DNA of 64,000 nt, from contig WELA01006444.1 of assembly GCA_009602735.1 (NCBI GenBank), positions 229,526 through 293,525 of the forward strand. The letters are read 5' to 3'. Of this stretch, positions 43,481 through 56,073 are shown one piece after another (position 1 is the first letter of the stretch; each line of letters begins with the position of its first letter). Made by a program: the position numbers and the translations under genes. Origin of the DNA: Mesotaenium endlicherianum (Eukaryota; Streptophyta; Zygnematophyceae; Zygnematales; Mesotaeniaceae). The notes beneath the pieces were generated by a model. The model was given only the letters and a program-made list of their open reading frames with translations, ran no database searches and had not been told where the DNA came from.

Positions 43481-45212
43481 CTGGGGCTGCTTGATGTTGG
43501 CATTGGGTGTGCACGCAAGAGTTGCGCCATCGCCAGGTTTTCAACACCATGGCGTCATTCAAAAGAACGTGCGGGAACTGCGCACGCATCGTGGTTGTCA
43601 GCGGTGAAGAGGACTCGTAGACGCGCGATCTTGGCGCTAGCCTCCACAAGCACATAGCTGACGTTGCCGAACCTGCAATAGTTGACCTTGGGGGTTAGCG
43701 CGGCGTTTGTCAAAGCCGTAGCTGTCGTCATAGGCGCTCTGTTGTAATGCAAACGTGCGCATGGCTGCAGCGCTGCTGCTGCGGCATGTGGCCGTCTCTG
43801 GGACGCTAGATGTTGGCGTTGGGCGTGCGTGCACGTGCTGCGCAGTCGCCTGATGTCAGTGCCGCAGCTTTGGCCGGGAGTGCGTATGTGAACAGGGCCT
43901 TGCAGGCATTGTAGCTATCGGCGGCAAATAGGGCTCGGAGTCGAACGCAACTAGTGCCTTGCTGAGGTCGTCGTAGCTGAAGATGTCCTCCCCAGGGGTC
44001 AGCGCGGCGTTCGTCGTAGCCGTGGCTGCCATGGTCGCGGGCCGTCCTCTTGTGCGACGGTTTTGCATGTCTTGCTAGCCGGAAAAGGGCGCAGGATCAT
44101 CATGAGCGCGTTCAGACTCCGTGTTGCGCTGCTTCTACTAACACACGACCAACAGATGACCTGCCTTGCCACAGTAGGTGTAGTCGCCTAGACTGCTGTT
44201 CTGCGCCAGAGTCCAGTCACGACGTGTGTGGCCCGTCTCTCCACATGCCCAGCAAAGGTCGCCCGTCATTGCGGCCATGGCGGTACAACTATCTGGAGCG
44301 TTGTGAGATTGCGTCTGTGCTGGCAGTTGTGTGTATTGCGGCTGCTGTTGCTGATGCTGGCAGGCAGGAGTGAAGCGTGCTGTTGAGGAGGGCAGCACCG
44401 GTGCCTCCTGGCGTATGCCATTGGTTGCCAGGCTCACACGATTGTTTACGTTGCTCCATGTGGCAGCCAGGCTTTGACGCTCCACAGCTTTGTGGGTGGT
44501 CCCAGCGTGTAGGCGACGCCGGCGCGGTCGACGAGGGGAGCGATGGCCCTCTCCCTCAGACCCGGGTCAATGGCTCGCAAGAAGATCTCGGCAGCCTCTA
44601 GGTTGGTGACAGTACCCACGTCTCGACGTAGGTGGGTCAAGCGCCGGTACATCATGCATTTTGTCTCCTCCTTGCGGCGATAGAAGCGGTGCATCTCGTA
44701 CACCTTCTCTTCGGTGGCAGACTGAAACTCCTCTCTGAGAACGTTCCAGAAGGTCTAGACAGGATCAGCTATGGGGGTGTCCACTGGCGGGTCCCCACGA
44801 GCTCTGTGCGTGTGTAGATCTTAGTTGATTTCTCACGGTAGGTGTTGCAAGTCTCGTGAAGAAGGTATCGCATAAGCGTGCCAAACACTTGGCGCTTAGT
44901 GAGCGCAGGAGTCTTGAGATTTGCGTTCTCAAACTCAGCCTCGAACACAGTCATCCAGATCGCACGTGCTTAGCCTACCGCTGAAGTGGAAAAAGGAGGC
45001 CCTTTTACCTTTGTATTGTGGTCTCTTGCCATAGTGCTCTGTAGATCAATGTAAGTCCACTCAGGCCGTGGCAAAATGACAGTTGCAAACTGAGTAGGTA
45101 CATGATGATCCCCTTCAGATGGTTCACTGATGGCACTGAGATACGAGTCAGAGTCTTCTCCACTAACCCCTTCATGGTAAGGCTGATAAGATAGCCCACT
45201 ACGGGTAGGCAT

Positions 45213-46491
45213 ACGCTGAGGATTCTAAATGCTTGTAAGCTTCTAATGGGCCTCCTCAACCCGTCCAAAGTTGCATGTGCGATTGGAGGGGGGCTGTTTT
45301 TTTTAAATATCGGGGCGGACCAGGATTGCTCTCCCTAGCCCAATTTGTCCCTTTTGGCGTCTGCACACGCCCGCACTAAGCAAATAATTTATTAACTTAT
45401 TTAAGTGGGAAGGGGGGGGCTTCTGCATATGTTCCCCCTGCCCGTCCGTTCTCGACCTGTGAGGTCGACCATACTGCTTTTCTGCCACGGAGATTGTTTC
45501 TGTCCCTAATTCTTAAAACAAGGTCCGCTGGGGGCCATGTTTGGCCCCGGCAAGTTCTCCGCTTGCATCGTTTTTGCCAGCAACCAAGAACGGGATTTAA
45601 AGTACTTAACCCCACAAAAGAGGGGCCCGGATTTTTTGGAAACCAGTGGGGTCCACTCTTGTTGACTTTTGTGGCCGCAGGTGACGACTGTTCATGCTAG
45701 TCACCCTCCCGCATGTTAAAGTCACTTTTTGCAGCTTTGTGTGGACTGTGCGTCTTGTCGCACAAGAGAAGGTTTTATTCGGTAAAATTGTAGGTAGGGG
45801 CATTCGGATTTTAAGGACATGTGTGGAATTCCCCTGTGACTTTAATGATCACGGGCGACTATTTTTAGTGCCTTGCGCACATGTCAAGTCGATTTGTGCA
45901 ACCAAATGGGCCGTTTTGTTCTGTTGCACGTGAGGGATCAGCGGGGATTTTATTTAGATTTCCCACTCATCCCACCCACAATGTGTTTGTGCATGCCGCG
46001 CGCATCTTTCGACACACCAGACGGGCTTTTCGCCCAAAGGTCTTCTCCACGACATCGCAATTATAGTCATTCTACGGAAATCGACTATTGCGCGCATTCT
46101 CTAGACTTGACAATATAGTCATCAGTATCTGGTCACGCTTTGACCAGATTTGACATATTATATTGACTTGAAAATTTATATTCTTTCACCTTCTCTTTTA
46201 CATCCTTTGGCGTGATGCTTTTGCATATGTTTTATCTCGTCAATTCGTGACCCACCCCCCTCACATGGATTTGAGCTTGAAAGGGATACAAAAACCGCCT
46301 AGCCTATCACAACGCTCACTCAAATCATGTCTAGGTCGGCATCGCATTTTACTTGATAAAGGTCAATTTACTCTTTTTTTGTTTGGCCAAAATCTGCATA
46401 TTTTTCCGATTTTCTTCTTTGCAGTCTCAATACGTCCGATCGTTTTGGGCTAGTCGATGCACTTCAAGAGCGTTAGGTTGCGGTCTCTTGC
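45213..46491. other. Unassigned segment with G leader at its left edge
   Basis: The first ~80 bp resembles the G2 leader (TTAGAATC.TCA.CGTATGCC). The rest has short frames only, with homopolymer runs near 45300 and 45410, and no recognised domain. Confidence 0.4.
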
Positions 46492-46775
46492 GTTCAATCT
46501 TGTTGTGTTGGCATCTGGTTGTATAGTCCCCACATGTAACATTGAGTGCGCTCAAATGTCATACGAAGAGATCACAACATTCTGCGTTCAGTCTTGTTGT
46601 GTTGGCATATGGTTGTGTAGCCCCACAAGTGACATTGAGTGCGCTCAAGTGTCATACAAAGGGATCACAACATTGTGTGTTCAATCTTGTTATGTTGGCA
46701 TATGGTTGTGTAGCCCCCACATGTGACATTGAGTGCGCTCAAGTGTCATACAGAGGGATCACAACATTGTGCGCG
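46492..46775 (+). repeat. Tandem repeat, three units of 93-94 bp
   Basis: Units start GTTCAATC/GTTCAGTC at 46492, 46586 and 46679 and share TTGTTGTGTTGGCAT and CATTGAGTGCGCTCAA. The period is close to 31 codons, so frames stay open through it, but no domain is recognised. Confidence 0.75.
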
Positions 46776-47129
46776 TTTTGCACTCGCATATGCACCGATG
46801 GTACTTGGGAAGCTCAGCCTCGCTATTACGTGCGATGTGATCGAGCATTGTCAACAGCAATTCCGTCTCAAGTTATTCAACGCCTGAGTCATTGTCTTGT
46901 ATGGCACCGTTTTGGGCTTATTTTGGATGACTCACGATTTTCTTAACGCTTGTTCGCATGCGTTATGAATGATAGTGTATCTTAATTGTATTCACGTTTC
47001 GAGTATAACAAGCGCGTGTGGTGCGTTTTAAGGATACGTATGCTAATATGGTTGGCATGTGGTGCGATCACACTGTAGGTGCATAACATCAGGCATACTT
47101 TGATAGGCCTTCCATACACTCGTTTGTGA
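46776..47129. other. Unassigned segment
   Basis: No supported coding sequence; possibly decayed RT of the B-like element to the right. Confidence 0.3.
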
Positions 47130-49612
47130 CGTTCTTTGCGATTTGATCACATTCGTCACCGAAATTCCCTTACAAACAAGAGTTGTGATACATTCACTCC
47201 AAAAAGCTGCGCATTGTTGTACTGGAACCTGTTGAAAGGTCGTGGGTGCGTCCAGACCTGGCCAAATTTGTTTGTGAGAAACGTGGCCTGTACGTGTCTG
47301 TACTCTGTGTGTGTTCAATCCTTTGATTTGCAAGTTACTTCATGAGTTTTTGCAAAGAGTGATTAGTATTGGCTTCACCATATATTCCTCTCACAAGAAT
47401 GATAGTATTGTTTATTTGGGAAATGAATTGACGCATTTTGCGTTTGAGCACATTACGGATGCCCTCACCTATGCGCTTGTTCTTACGTTGACCGATCCAA
47501 AACTACTTACGGAGTAGTTGAGAATGCGTTCAGTGTAGAGATAGGGGTTGTCTTGCTGTAGGCAGGCTAGCCTATTCATTTTTGGGAGTCGAAAGCTAAA
47601 AATTGTCAAACTCAAGGCAGTCATATACGCTTCAAAAGATTGGCAATGTTATTTAGAAGGCTGCAAGGGTGCGACAGTAGTTACGGATCACTGCTCGAAT
47701 ACCTTCTTTCAAATACAGTCAACGTTAACAAAATGGCAGACGCAATGGTCCGAGTTGGTGCAACGATTCCACTTTAATTAGGCGTTTTGCCTAGGTCGCA
47801 ATATCGTTGCCGATCCGCTAAGCCAAATCACCCTTTAGATTTCTTACTGTTGGGGCCCGTTGCTGGGGTTCAAGAACGAAACGGTCAGGCTTCAAGGGAG
47901 GCCACTCTTGATTCTGCTATACCACTCCATGCGCATAACAAACAGCCTGGTGACGCGGGCGCACCCTTCTTGGGTAGCATAGCTGCTTCTGCCTCAGTTG
48001 ACCCACATCAAATATTTCAGAGGGCTACACCAACGATCCCTTTTTCGTAGACCGTCTGGATACTGGCTTGAACGGTGTAGCCGTAACGTTGGACAATATG
48101 GACAAAAGGAAAGAATTCTCAAACTATACATTAAAGACGGGATTTTGGTGGCATAATTGCGCATTGTGGTCCCAAAAGGTCAAGTAAGATATGTGCTACT
48201 ACGGGCAGCACACGACTCTCCTTACTTGGATCATTATGGTATTACCAAACCCATGATATCACATCGAGGGCCCTCGTGGCCGTTCCTCAAAGTTGATGTT
48301 ATCGAGTCCAACACCAACTGTGCAACTAGTCAGAGGAACAAGCCAGGCACTGCGTTGCTTGCTGGGAAGTTGCATACATGGGAACTTGCGGATAGCCTGT
48401 GGAAAAGCATTTGTCTCGACTATGTCATAGACTTGCCTACCACAGAAAGGGGTCCTAATGAGGTGTTAAACAATTTTGGATCGCTTGACCAGCTGGGTAC
48501 AATATGTGTCCCTTAAACCATCAATTATTGTACAGTGACTGCTTGTCCTTATGTTGATTAAGTGTTCAAGTTACATCGTATGCCAAGAGGATCATGCTTG
48601 ATCTTGACAAGCTTCCATTCTTAGACTGATTGCCATACAGAATGCATGAACCCCGTTCTCCATTGATTTCCTCAAGCATTATGTGAATCCTCAACAGGCA
48701 ATTGGGATATCCTCCTCTCAGTTGCAGAGTTTGCCGTAAGTAATGCTTCTCAAAAACTTGTTAAGGAAACACCATTTGTTTTTCCCGTAACAAAAAGCGA
48801 CACCCGCACACTCCTCTCACTCCAGTGGTTAATAGAAAGATCAGGGAGTTGTCCACGAGAGTTCCAAGTGAACGCCAAGTTGTCCATTCTCTTTGAGAGG
48901 TGTACACACAGGCGAAGTTGGCTCTAGCCAATGCTCGAGATCTGCAGAAAGAGTTTGCCGCCACGCACGGGCAATAGTTTGAGGTTGGCAATAAAGTACT
49001 TTTGCAAACTAAAAACTTGCAACCCATGCACGCAGGGCAGCAAAAGTACCTGCATCCCTAGGTAGGCCCTTCTCTTGTTATCGCACAGGTTCATTCTATG
49101 GCGTAATGAGTGGGCTTGCAAGTCCATAGGGCGTACGCGACCTGTGTTCCATGTCAGTCTACTTCACTGTTTTGGTTTGGTGTTCACTATCAGCCACAAT
49201 CACCGAGTTGGAACTCAACCAACATGATGTTATCTCGGCGTTTCCGAGATTTGCAACGTCATGGGATTTTTGGTATACACCAAGAGTGGAGATAGAACCT
49301 CCCAAAGGGGAGGTTCGCCCTTAACGTGACTGTTTTATTTTGGACAGTCACACTTTTGATTTGGTTAAGATGGGTTGTTGCTGGAACGGTTATGTGAATG
49401 GCAACTGTGCAGCCAAGCGCATCTCTTATACCAACGATAAATATACGCAAAAGAATGTGCACAACTCTATGTTTTGTCTTCTGTCCCTATTCAAATTGGC
49501 AATCAGTTAGAGGACTATATGCCCAATTGCTTGGCTTGCTGCTGGCTTGTCTTGAACTTGTATAGCTAATTGTGCTTAAGGAGGACGTTAAGTTCTTTTA
49601 AGGGGGAAGGAA
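47130..49612 (+). pseudogene. Second B-family pol (B2): RT end, RNase H, integrase, strongly decayed
   Basis: Matches the B 3' half at 20118-22463 segment by segment: FLQRVIS (about 47345), DWQCYLEGCKGATVVTDHC (47640-47690), WLERCSRN, HHCC integrase HDSPYLDHYGIT with CATS in place of CATC, the core remnant LDYVIDLPTTERG, then GRTRPVFHVSLL (49120-49165). Multiple stops and frame changes throughout. It ends in a purine tract TTTTAAGGGGGAAGGAA directly before TGTAGCGATC at 49613. Its RT is recognisable only in pieces upstream (an FASYF-like segment near 47315). Confidence 0.8.
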
Positions 49613-51095
49613 TGTAGCGATCCGCGTATTTGGCCATTATTAAATCGCTAAATATTGTTACGATTCTGATATTTTATTGATTGCCCGTGAATATGGTATA
49701 TTAAGGTTATAACAAATCATGATTTATCATTTGGCTAGTGACAAAAGAGCGTAGAAATGTATACACATGTATACACTATAGCTCCATGATCGCATCAGTG
49801 TGTAACTTGTAGTCATACACATTTGTATATTACTACATATTAGGTTATCAAGACACTATTGCATGCCAGCAAGGTAAAGTAATATATTATGTACTTATAT
49901 ATTACGGCTCGAGGCCATGCAATATTGCATAGCTTAAATGAGTATATATATACGTGTACATGTATGTAAGCTACCGTAGCATTTTTGCATCGCATAAATG
50001 CGTAGTTTGTACAATTATATACATACGGGCTATACTTTGCATTATTATGTATAGGTCTTGATTGTACATGTCATGATTTATTGAGTCGAGGTTGTCGTAC
50101 AAAATCGAGCTCCACTTGTGTGAACCATCAACCTAGGAAGACCGGCTTTGCATTGACCTTACGCATCTATATATTGACTTTTTTTGAAATGCAAGTCATC
50201 AAAGTGTAGCGCGTCAGAGCATCTTCCAAATGGCACCGGTTTCGCGTCTAGTATCGAGCGAGATATTTGCGATCTAGTCCGCGTCACCTACCAGCCCCTA
50301 GCGGAACTTTCCCAAGGGCCAACTTGTGACTCAATGGCTCTTCGTGATCCCAAGGACCCCTAGCTTTGTACGCACAAATCCGCAAGCCCCTTAGACTACA
50401 TAAGTCTTACATTTCCATAGTATAAGTGCATCATTGAGGCTATAACTTGGTGCCTGCATCACCTACTCCTAGAGGAAGCTTTCTCAAGTTCCAGATTCAC
50501 TTTTGAGGCAGTATCTAGGTAGAATCACCCAAAGTAAGCTCCACCAATGAGAGACACAGCATATTCTACGAGCTTTGCTTTGATTGGTTTGAGTTATGCT
50601 TAGCCTATAGGAGCGCTAGTACATGCCTTGTACACATTAGTGGACATAGGAGTGCCTCCTAGAGTGACTAGATGCATGGGATCCGCCGCATACCACGTCG
50701 GATTTCCAGGAGTATAAGTACTAGAGATGTCTTTACAGAAACATCTTTTTAGAAGTCCCATTGTGCCAGGTGTAAGTAGCAGAGATTATCAATAAAGCTT
50801 ACACTTTTATCTCTTGTGTTTTCAGGACCACTTAGTTACTCTCTTGTGAACAGCAAGCCCTCCTAGCTTCCAGTCACTTGAAGAACTTCAGAAGTTGTGA
50901 GCAAAGTTTCAGCTTAAACCCTTGCAGAGGACTACTCTTGAAGAGCATGATGTGCTTCCAGTGATCTTTTGGGCCATACTTCATTAGTTTTGATTATATC
51001 AGTTTACAATTTTGAGGTGCTCACTCTGGAGAGTACACACTCCTTACTTCTAAAAAGATCTCTCTTTCCCTGCAAACAATTAGAATCTTCAACGT
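49613..51095 (+). repeat. LTR sequence of B2 followed by probable G2 5' LTR and leader
   Basis: The B2 3' LTR starts TGTAGCGATC after the purine tract. The stretch is AT-rich with repeated TATA and TACATGTAT motifs. Its second half holds TATAAGT (near 50715) and AATAAAG (50792-50798), plausible LTR promoter and polyadenylation signals for the G2 element whose gag starts at 51096. I could not place the boundary between the two LTRs or a clear G2 primer site. Confidence 0.5.
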
Positions 51096-52581
51096 ATGCC
51101 TACCCGTAGTGGGCGTTCTTATTTGCCATACTACAAAAGGGTTAGTGAAGAAGACTCAGACTCAGATCTCAGCACTATCACTGAACCCTCTGAAGAGGAG
51201 CAACCGGCGCTCCAGCGCACGGCAATTGCTTCTGAGCCACCGTCTTAGTGGGCTCATTACAATTCTTGGTATCCTATGGCAGGTGACCAAGAGGTCAAGA
51301 CTGACAGGTCCGCCTATCGCTTCAGCGGCAGGCCAAGCACCTGTGATCTGGAAGATACCATCTCAGAATTTTAGGCTGATTTTGCGGCAGCAAAACTCAA
51401 GACGCCCACGCTGACGAAGCGCAACGTCTTTGACACGCTTATGCGCTACCTCTCTCACGAGGCCCGCGACACCTTCCGCGAGAAGGAAGCCGAGCTCCTG
51501 ACACGCACCGAGCTTGTAGGTGACCCACCAGTGGCGACCCTGCTAGCCGACCTAGTGCAAGCCTTCTAGAACATCCTCAAGACAGAGTTCCAGGCTGCAA
51601 CTGAAGAGAAGGTATACAAGCTACACCACTTCTTCCGACGCAAGAACGAGGCGATCCGCATGATGTACCGCCGCTTGGTGCACCTACGTCGCAACGTCGG
51701 CATTCTCACCGACCGGGAGGCCGCGAAGATCTTCTAGCGCGCCGTCGAGCCCCGTTTGAGGGAAAGGGCCGTCGTCCCCCTCATCAACCACCACGATTGA
51801 GAGTATTCGCTGGAGCAGGCCTACCTCTCTGTTGAGAAGCAGAGCCTGGCTGCCGCACGGAGCAACATTAGCGATCGTGTGGGCCTTGCATCTACGGGCG
51901 TGCGCCAGGAGGCCTCGATGCTGCCATCTTCTACGATGCGCACAATGCCTGCCCGCCAGTCCCAGCAGCAGCTGCCTCAGCGCTCTCAGCTGCCCCAACA
52001 GACGCAACAGCGCGGAGCTACGCGTGGCCGCATTTCCTTGGCCGCCACAACGAGTGACCCCTGCTGGTCTTGCGGAAAGACGGGCCACTCACGCAAGAAC
52101 TGCACGCTCGCGCAGAATGGCAAGCCCGGCGATTGCACCTACTGTGGCAAGGCCGGCCACCTGCAGATTGTTTGTCTGCAGAAGAAGCGTGACGTCAAGA
52201 ACGGGCGCGCTCGTGACGGTCCTTCGCACTGCAACAGGACAGCAAGGCGGGCGCAACCCTCGCACGGGTGGACGGCCTGCGATGACGGCAGCTACGGCAG
52301 CGACGGACGCCGCGCTGACTCTCGGAGCCGACTACTGCAGCTTCGACGATGTCGATAAAGCCCTCGTGGAGGCCAGCGCGGAGATCGCAAGACTCCGTGG
52401 CCACTTTGACGCCAATAGCTACGACGCGTACGGAGCGCTCTTCGCACACGCTCCACCCTCCTACGCCACAGCTCTGACAGCTGGCGCTCGCGCAGCCCCT
52501 GCGCACACGCCTGGCTCCGAACCTCAACAATCTCAGACGCCGACACTCGGCTGCCCCGCGTATGTCCGCGCGACAACGTAG
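51096..52581 (+). pseudogene. gag: G2 gag with two zinc knuckles
   Basis: Starts MPTRSGRSYLPYYKRVS and keeps one frame to 52358 except for stops at 51246-51248, 51372-51374, 51567-51569, 51738-51740 and 51798-51800. It contains an acidic N-terminus, a helical capsid-like region (KRNVFDTLMRYLSHEARDTF, RRKNEAIRMMYRRLVHLRRNV), a Gln-rich linker and tandem knuckles CWSCGKTGHSRKNC and CTYCGKAGHLQIVC (about 52065-52180). The conserved continuation (YCSFDDVDKALVEASAEIARLRGHF) lies in the +1 frame up to 52581, so either an indel or a frameshift separates them. Confidence 0.82.
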
Positions 52582-55481
52582 CGCCCACGACCGGAGCTGC
52601 AGGAGCCCGCCTAGACGGCCCTGCCAGCCCTTTGCACACCGCGCTGACATCTGTCAACACCAACAGCGCACGCTCTGACAGGCTGCCAGACGGCAGGCTA
52701 CAGGCCTGCGCGGCCGCGCCATCCCCTGGCGTAGGCACACCCGCAGACGGGACCGCACTCATGCTAGCCCCGGCTCCGACAAAGCCCCGAGTCTGCGCTG
52801 CCCTACTGTCGCCAGCAGGCTTTCCCTCGGCCTGCGCAACAATAGCTCGCACGCCGGCACGAGCGCACCGGGCAGCACGCACGACTGCAGCTAGCACAGC
52901 TGCAGTGTCCCTCGCCGTACGCCCGGCACGCCCGTGCGCGAATCTGCGCACACGCCGCGACAGCCGCCCTCTGCTGGCTGCTCCAGACAGTAGGCCCCAG
53001 CAGAGACCTCCACTTGTCGCCTGCACAACAGGTGGGGCCGCTCCTGCCAACAGCAGCGTGCCCGTGCGCGCACTTGCACGTACGCGCACGCCGCACATCG
53101 CGCTGCCAAGATTGCTGCGTAGCTGGCGACGCCACGACGGCTTCGCAGCAGCAGCAGCAGCAGCTGCGCATAGCATATGCGCACAGGTGCTGCCACGTTG
53201 CACGCGCACGCAGCTCGACGCGGCCAGCGCAGAGACAGCGGCTGCAATCGCCATTTTCAGGCAGGGGGGGGCAACCCCGACTGCGTTGTGCAGCGGGATG
53301 CTCGGACAGGATGCCGACGGCGCACCCGCAGCTTCGTGCAGCCAGGGTTAAACTCGCCACTTGGCACGCGCGCACAGCTCGAGCCAGCCAGCGCAGATCT
53401 GGCGGCCGCAATCGCCATCCTCAGTCAGGGGGGGGCTACCCCGACGGTGCTGTGCGGCCAAATTGCCGTGCTGGGTCCCGACGGCGCCAACACGGCCGTG
53501 CAGAGCCAGGGCTTAAACCCTGGCTGCACACAAAACCCCGACAACAGCGCATTTCGCGCTGCAGGTGCTCCAGCAAGCAATTGCACCAGGGGGAGGGCGC
53601 CACAAGCTTCGCACGAGGGAGCAGAGACTGACGCCGACGTCGGTCCAACGACGCGACCCCTCGGCTTCAGGAGCCACCAGAAGGCGCCACGTGGCAGCCT
53701 CCCGGCAGCCGCGTGCTCGCTAGTAGCTGCAGCCGTTTCAGCAGTTGCGCTCTCAACAGCCGCTGCGCTTCCGGCTGCTACACATGCGCTTGCGTCTGCG
53801 AGTGTGCCGGCATCCGCACACGCGCCAGCCTCCATGACAACGTTCGCCGCCACATCGGACCTTGGGGGAGGCTCTACGGCAGGCGGCGCGGCAGGCCTTG
53901 TGGCAGGCCTTGCGGCAGACTGCGCATCAGGCTGCGCGGCAGGCCTTGCGACTGCGCCAGCAACTGCCATTCTGGCCTGCTGCGCACGCACGCAGCCTCT
54001 CGGCAGCCGCCCTGCAATCAGTCGCGCGAGCCGCAAGCACACGCACGTGGCACCAGCCGGCTGGCCCGCAGCGCCGCAGAAGCGCAACGGGCCAGACCAG
54101 GGACGATGGACGAAGGAGGCGCCGCGCCTGTCCCGTTCGTTTTGCGTGTTGGAGACGCCGCCAGCCTCAGCGAAGCCCGCGCCACGCGCGCTTGCCTCGC
54201 CGATGACAACGGTGCAGCTCAGCGCCGAAGCCTTCTCGCTGGCGCTGCACCGCATGCCGGCGGTCTCCTTCGCGGAGCTCGGAGTTTCCATAAAGGCAAC
54301 GAGGCAGGCCGCTCAGTTGTTGCTCCGGTCACGCACAGACACTGTGCGCGCTGCCATTAGCAGGCCTACAGCCGATGCCGCAATCGCGGTGCAATCGGCA
54401 CCAGCGCGCCTTGCGCATGAGCGCAGAATGATTAGTACTCCTAACGTCGCGTTTTTGGATAATTCGCAGGGGATTGTGCTTGTCAACGCCCAGGCGCCGC
54501 AGCGCATCATGTTCAACACGGGCTCGCAGCCGGTCCTCATCAGCCTGCGCTACTTCCGTCCGCTGGGGCTCTCGTTGGCCGACTTGGAGGACTCGCCGAC
54601 GCGCATTAACATCGCGACCGACACCTCCGAGTCTGCCACAGGTCGCACAAGGCTGGCACTGCAGTTCACTCTCCGCCCGGGCACCACACACGAGACAACC
54701 ATCCATTGACACGCGCTCGTCACTCCTTCAGAGTCCTTCAACGTACTACTGGGGCAGGACGTGTTCTTTCCCATCGGCGCCGCGGTCGACAACTAGGCGG
54801 AGCGGGTCTTCTATGGACCTGACTGGCAGTCAGGAGGGACGCGCACGGGGTCCTTGCCCCTCGACATTGTCGATCGCCGCCCAGCGGTGTCCGCTCTCTA
54901 CGGCTTCATGGGGCTGGGCGACGGTCGGCCAGTGGTCCAGACCAAGAAGGGAGGGCCCGAGGACGAGGAGATCTCTGTGGAAGAGGACCTGCTTGAGCCG
55001 CAAGATGAGGAGCCGGACCTGCCTAGCGCAGAGCTCCACCTCACGCCACAGGAGCAGGCAGATGTCCTGGCACCCTAGGCCAAGGAGCAGATACGCATCT
55101 GCGCAGCACACCGCGCCAGAATGCGGCAAATGGCGGAGGATGCCACCGAGAGTCTCCCCGTTGCCCGTACCGCCGTCGCTGCCGCAGTCCTTGCTCGTAA
55201 CTCAGCGGCGGCCGCCCCCACTGCTGCCACGGCCTTGGCGTCTCGCAGTGGGCCTTCAGCAAGGCCAGACGTCCGCGTACGCCACGACGTACTCGTTGGC
55301 GTGGCCATCCAGTATAGTATGGAATCTCAGCCGCAAGCCCGACGCGCATCGCACCACACTGGCAAATCCTGGCCTCGCATCACGGCATCAGAGGAGGAGG
55401 CCATGCGGCAGGCCGCCTATCCTGGCGAGTCTGACGACCTACCCCTCGGCAGCAACGAAGAGAAGGAGGAGCAGTGGGAGT
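52582..55481 (+). pseudogene. G2 linker, retropepsin and acidic segment
   Basis: A Pro/Ala/Arg-rich linker (52582-54230) includes two ~165-bp tandem units around QGGATPT (53200-53530) and the AGCCAGGG hairpin. The retropepsin follows in the frame 53177-54709. Its active-site motif reads FNTGSQPVLIS, so the catalytic Asp of DTGS is Asn (codon 54515-54517). The downstream fold segment VLLGQDVFFPIGA is recognisable past TGA 54707-54709. Then come RVFYGPDWQSGG, VDRRPAVSALYGF and an acidic stretch, with TAG at 54794-54796 and 55076-55078. The reading is split by the H element at 55482 and resumes at 60011. Confidence 0.75.
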
Positions 55482-56073
55482 TGTAAGGTTATCAAAGTGT
55501 AGTTTGTATCTTTCTAGCATTTTATATGCATTGTCAAGTCATTTGGACAAGTATTGAGAAACTTATGAATTTTGGGAGTTTTTAGTGAGGTTTTAGTGTC
55601 ACAGATTCAATTTAGTGACAAGGACAAGTCCAGTGACGAAAATTTTGGTTGGAGTTCAGAAAGTAGGACATTGAATCATGAGGGTTCCAGAAACTACGTA
55701 CGATTACGTAGAGTGCCAAAGTGATTGTGGAAATTCTAGAAACTCCGTGAGGAGTTAGTGGATTGTGTAGTAGAATATTCTAGAGCGTGATTGTGTGCGT
55801 GTGAGTGTGCTAGCTTGTCCAACTAGGCAAGGTCACCTACATGGAAGGAGCCATAGTAGTAGAAGGTTCTAGAGGTACTTTTCTAGAGAGGACACTTAGA
55901 ATTGAAGCATAAAAAGAGGGAGCCTAGTCTTGTCTTGTCTAGTCTAGTCTAACCTTCTTAACTTGTACACGACTTTTCTTAATAAAGGGAGTTCTTTTCC
56001 ACTCCTGTCTCATGTAGCCCTCTAACTCTTGCAAGGGTGTATGGGCGCACTCCTCACACCCTTCCCCCTTTCA
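55482..56073 (+). repeat. 5' LTR of H
   Basis: 592 bp, TGTAAGG...CTTTCA. Compared with the 3' LTR it lacks about 35 bp near its start and about 100 bp near its end, otherwise highly similar. Confidence 0.85.

Larger units (their letters stand above)
41690..45212 (-). pseudogene. G1: decayed G element, gag plus linker, protease deleted
   Basis: In the minus sense it starts with MPTRSGLSYQPYHEGVS (45212), followed by the capsid-like region (RRKEETKCMMYRRLTHLRRDV) and two knuckles, the first damaged (CWACGETGHTRRDW, with Cys lost) and the second CTYCGKAGHLLVVC replaced as YTYC. Next comes a GC-rich Pro/Ala/Thr linker that includes about three tandem ~205-213 bp units (42924-43480). It then jumps to the post-protease segment RVHYRPD...LGIVDRRPAVLALYDF (about 41830-41700), so the retropepsin core present in G2 is missing. 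Stops and frame changes are frequent. There is no methyltransferase here. Confidence 0.8.

Noticed and set aside
52292-53254. 320-codon minus-strand ORF in GC-rich DNA
   Set aside because: It is antisense to the G2 gag/linker frame, low in complexity and has no domain; high GC content lowers stop frequency on both strands.
53425-54291. 288-codon minus-strand ORF
   Set aside because: Antisense to the G2 linker, made of Ala/Arg/Gly runs; a GC shadow.
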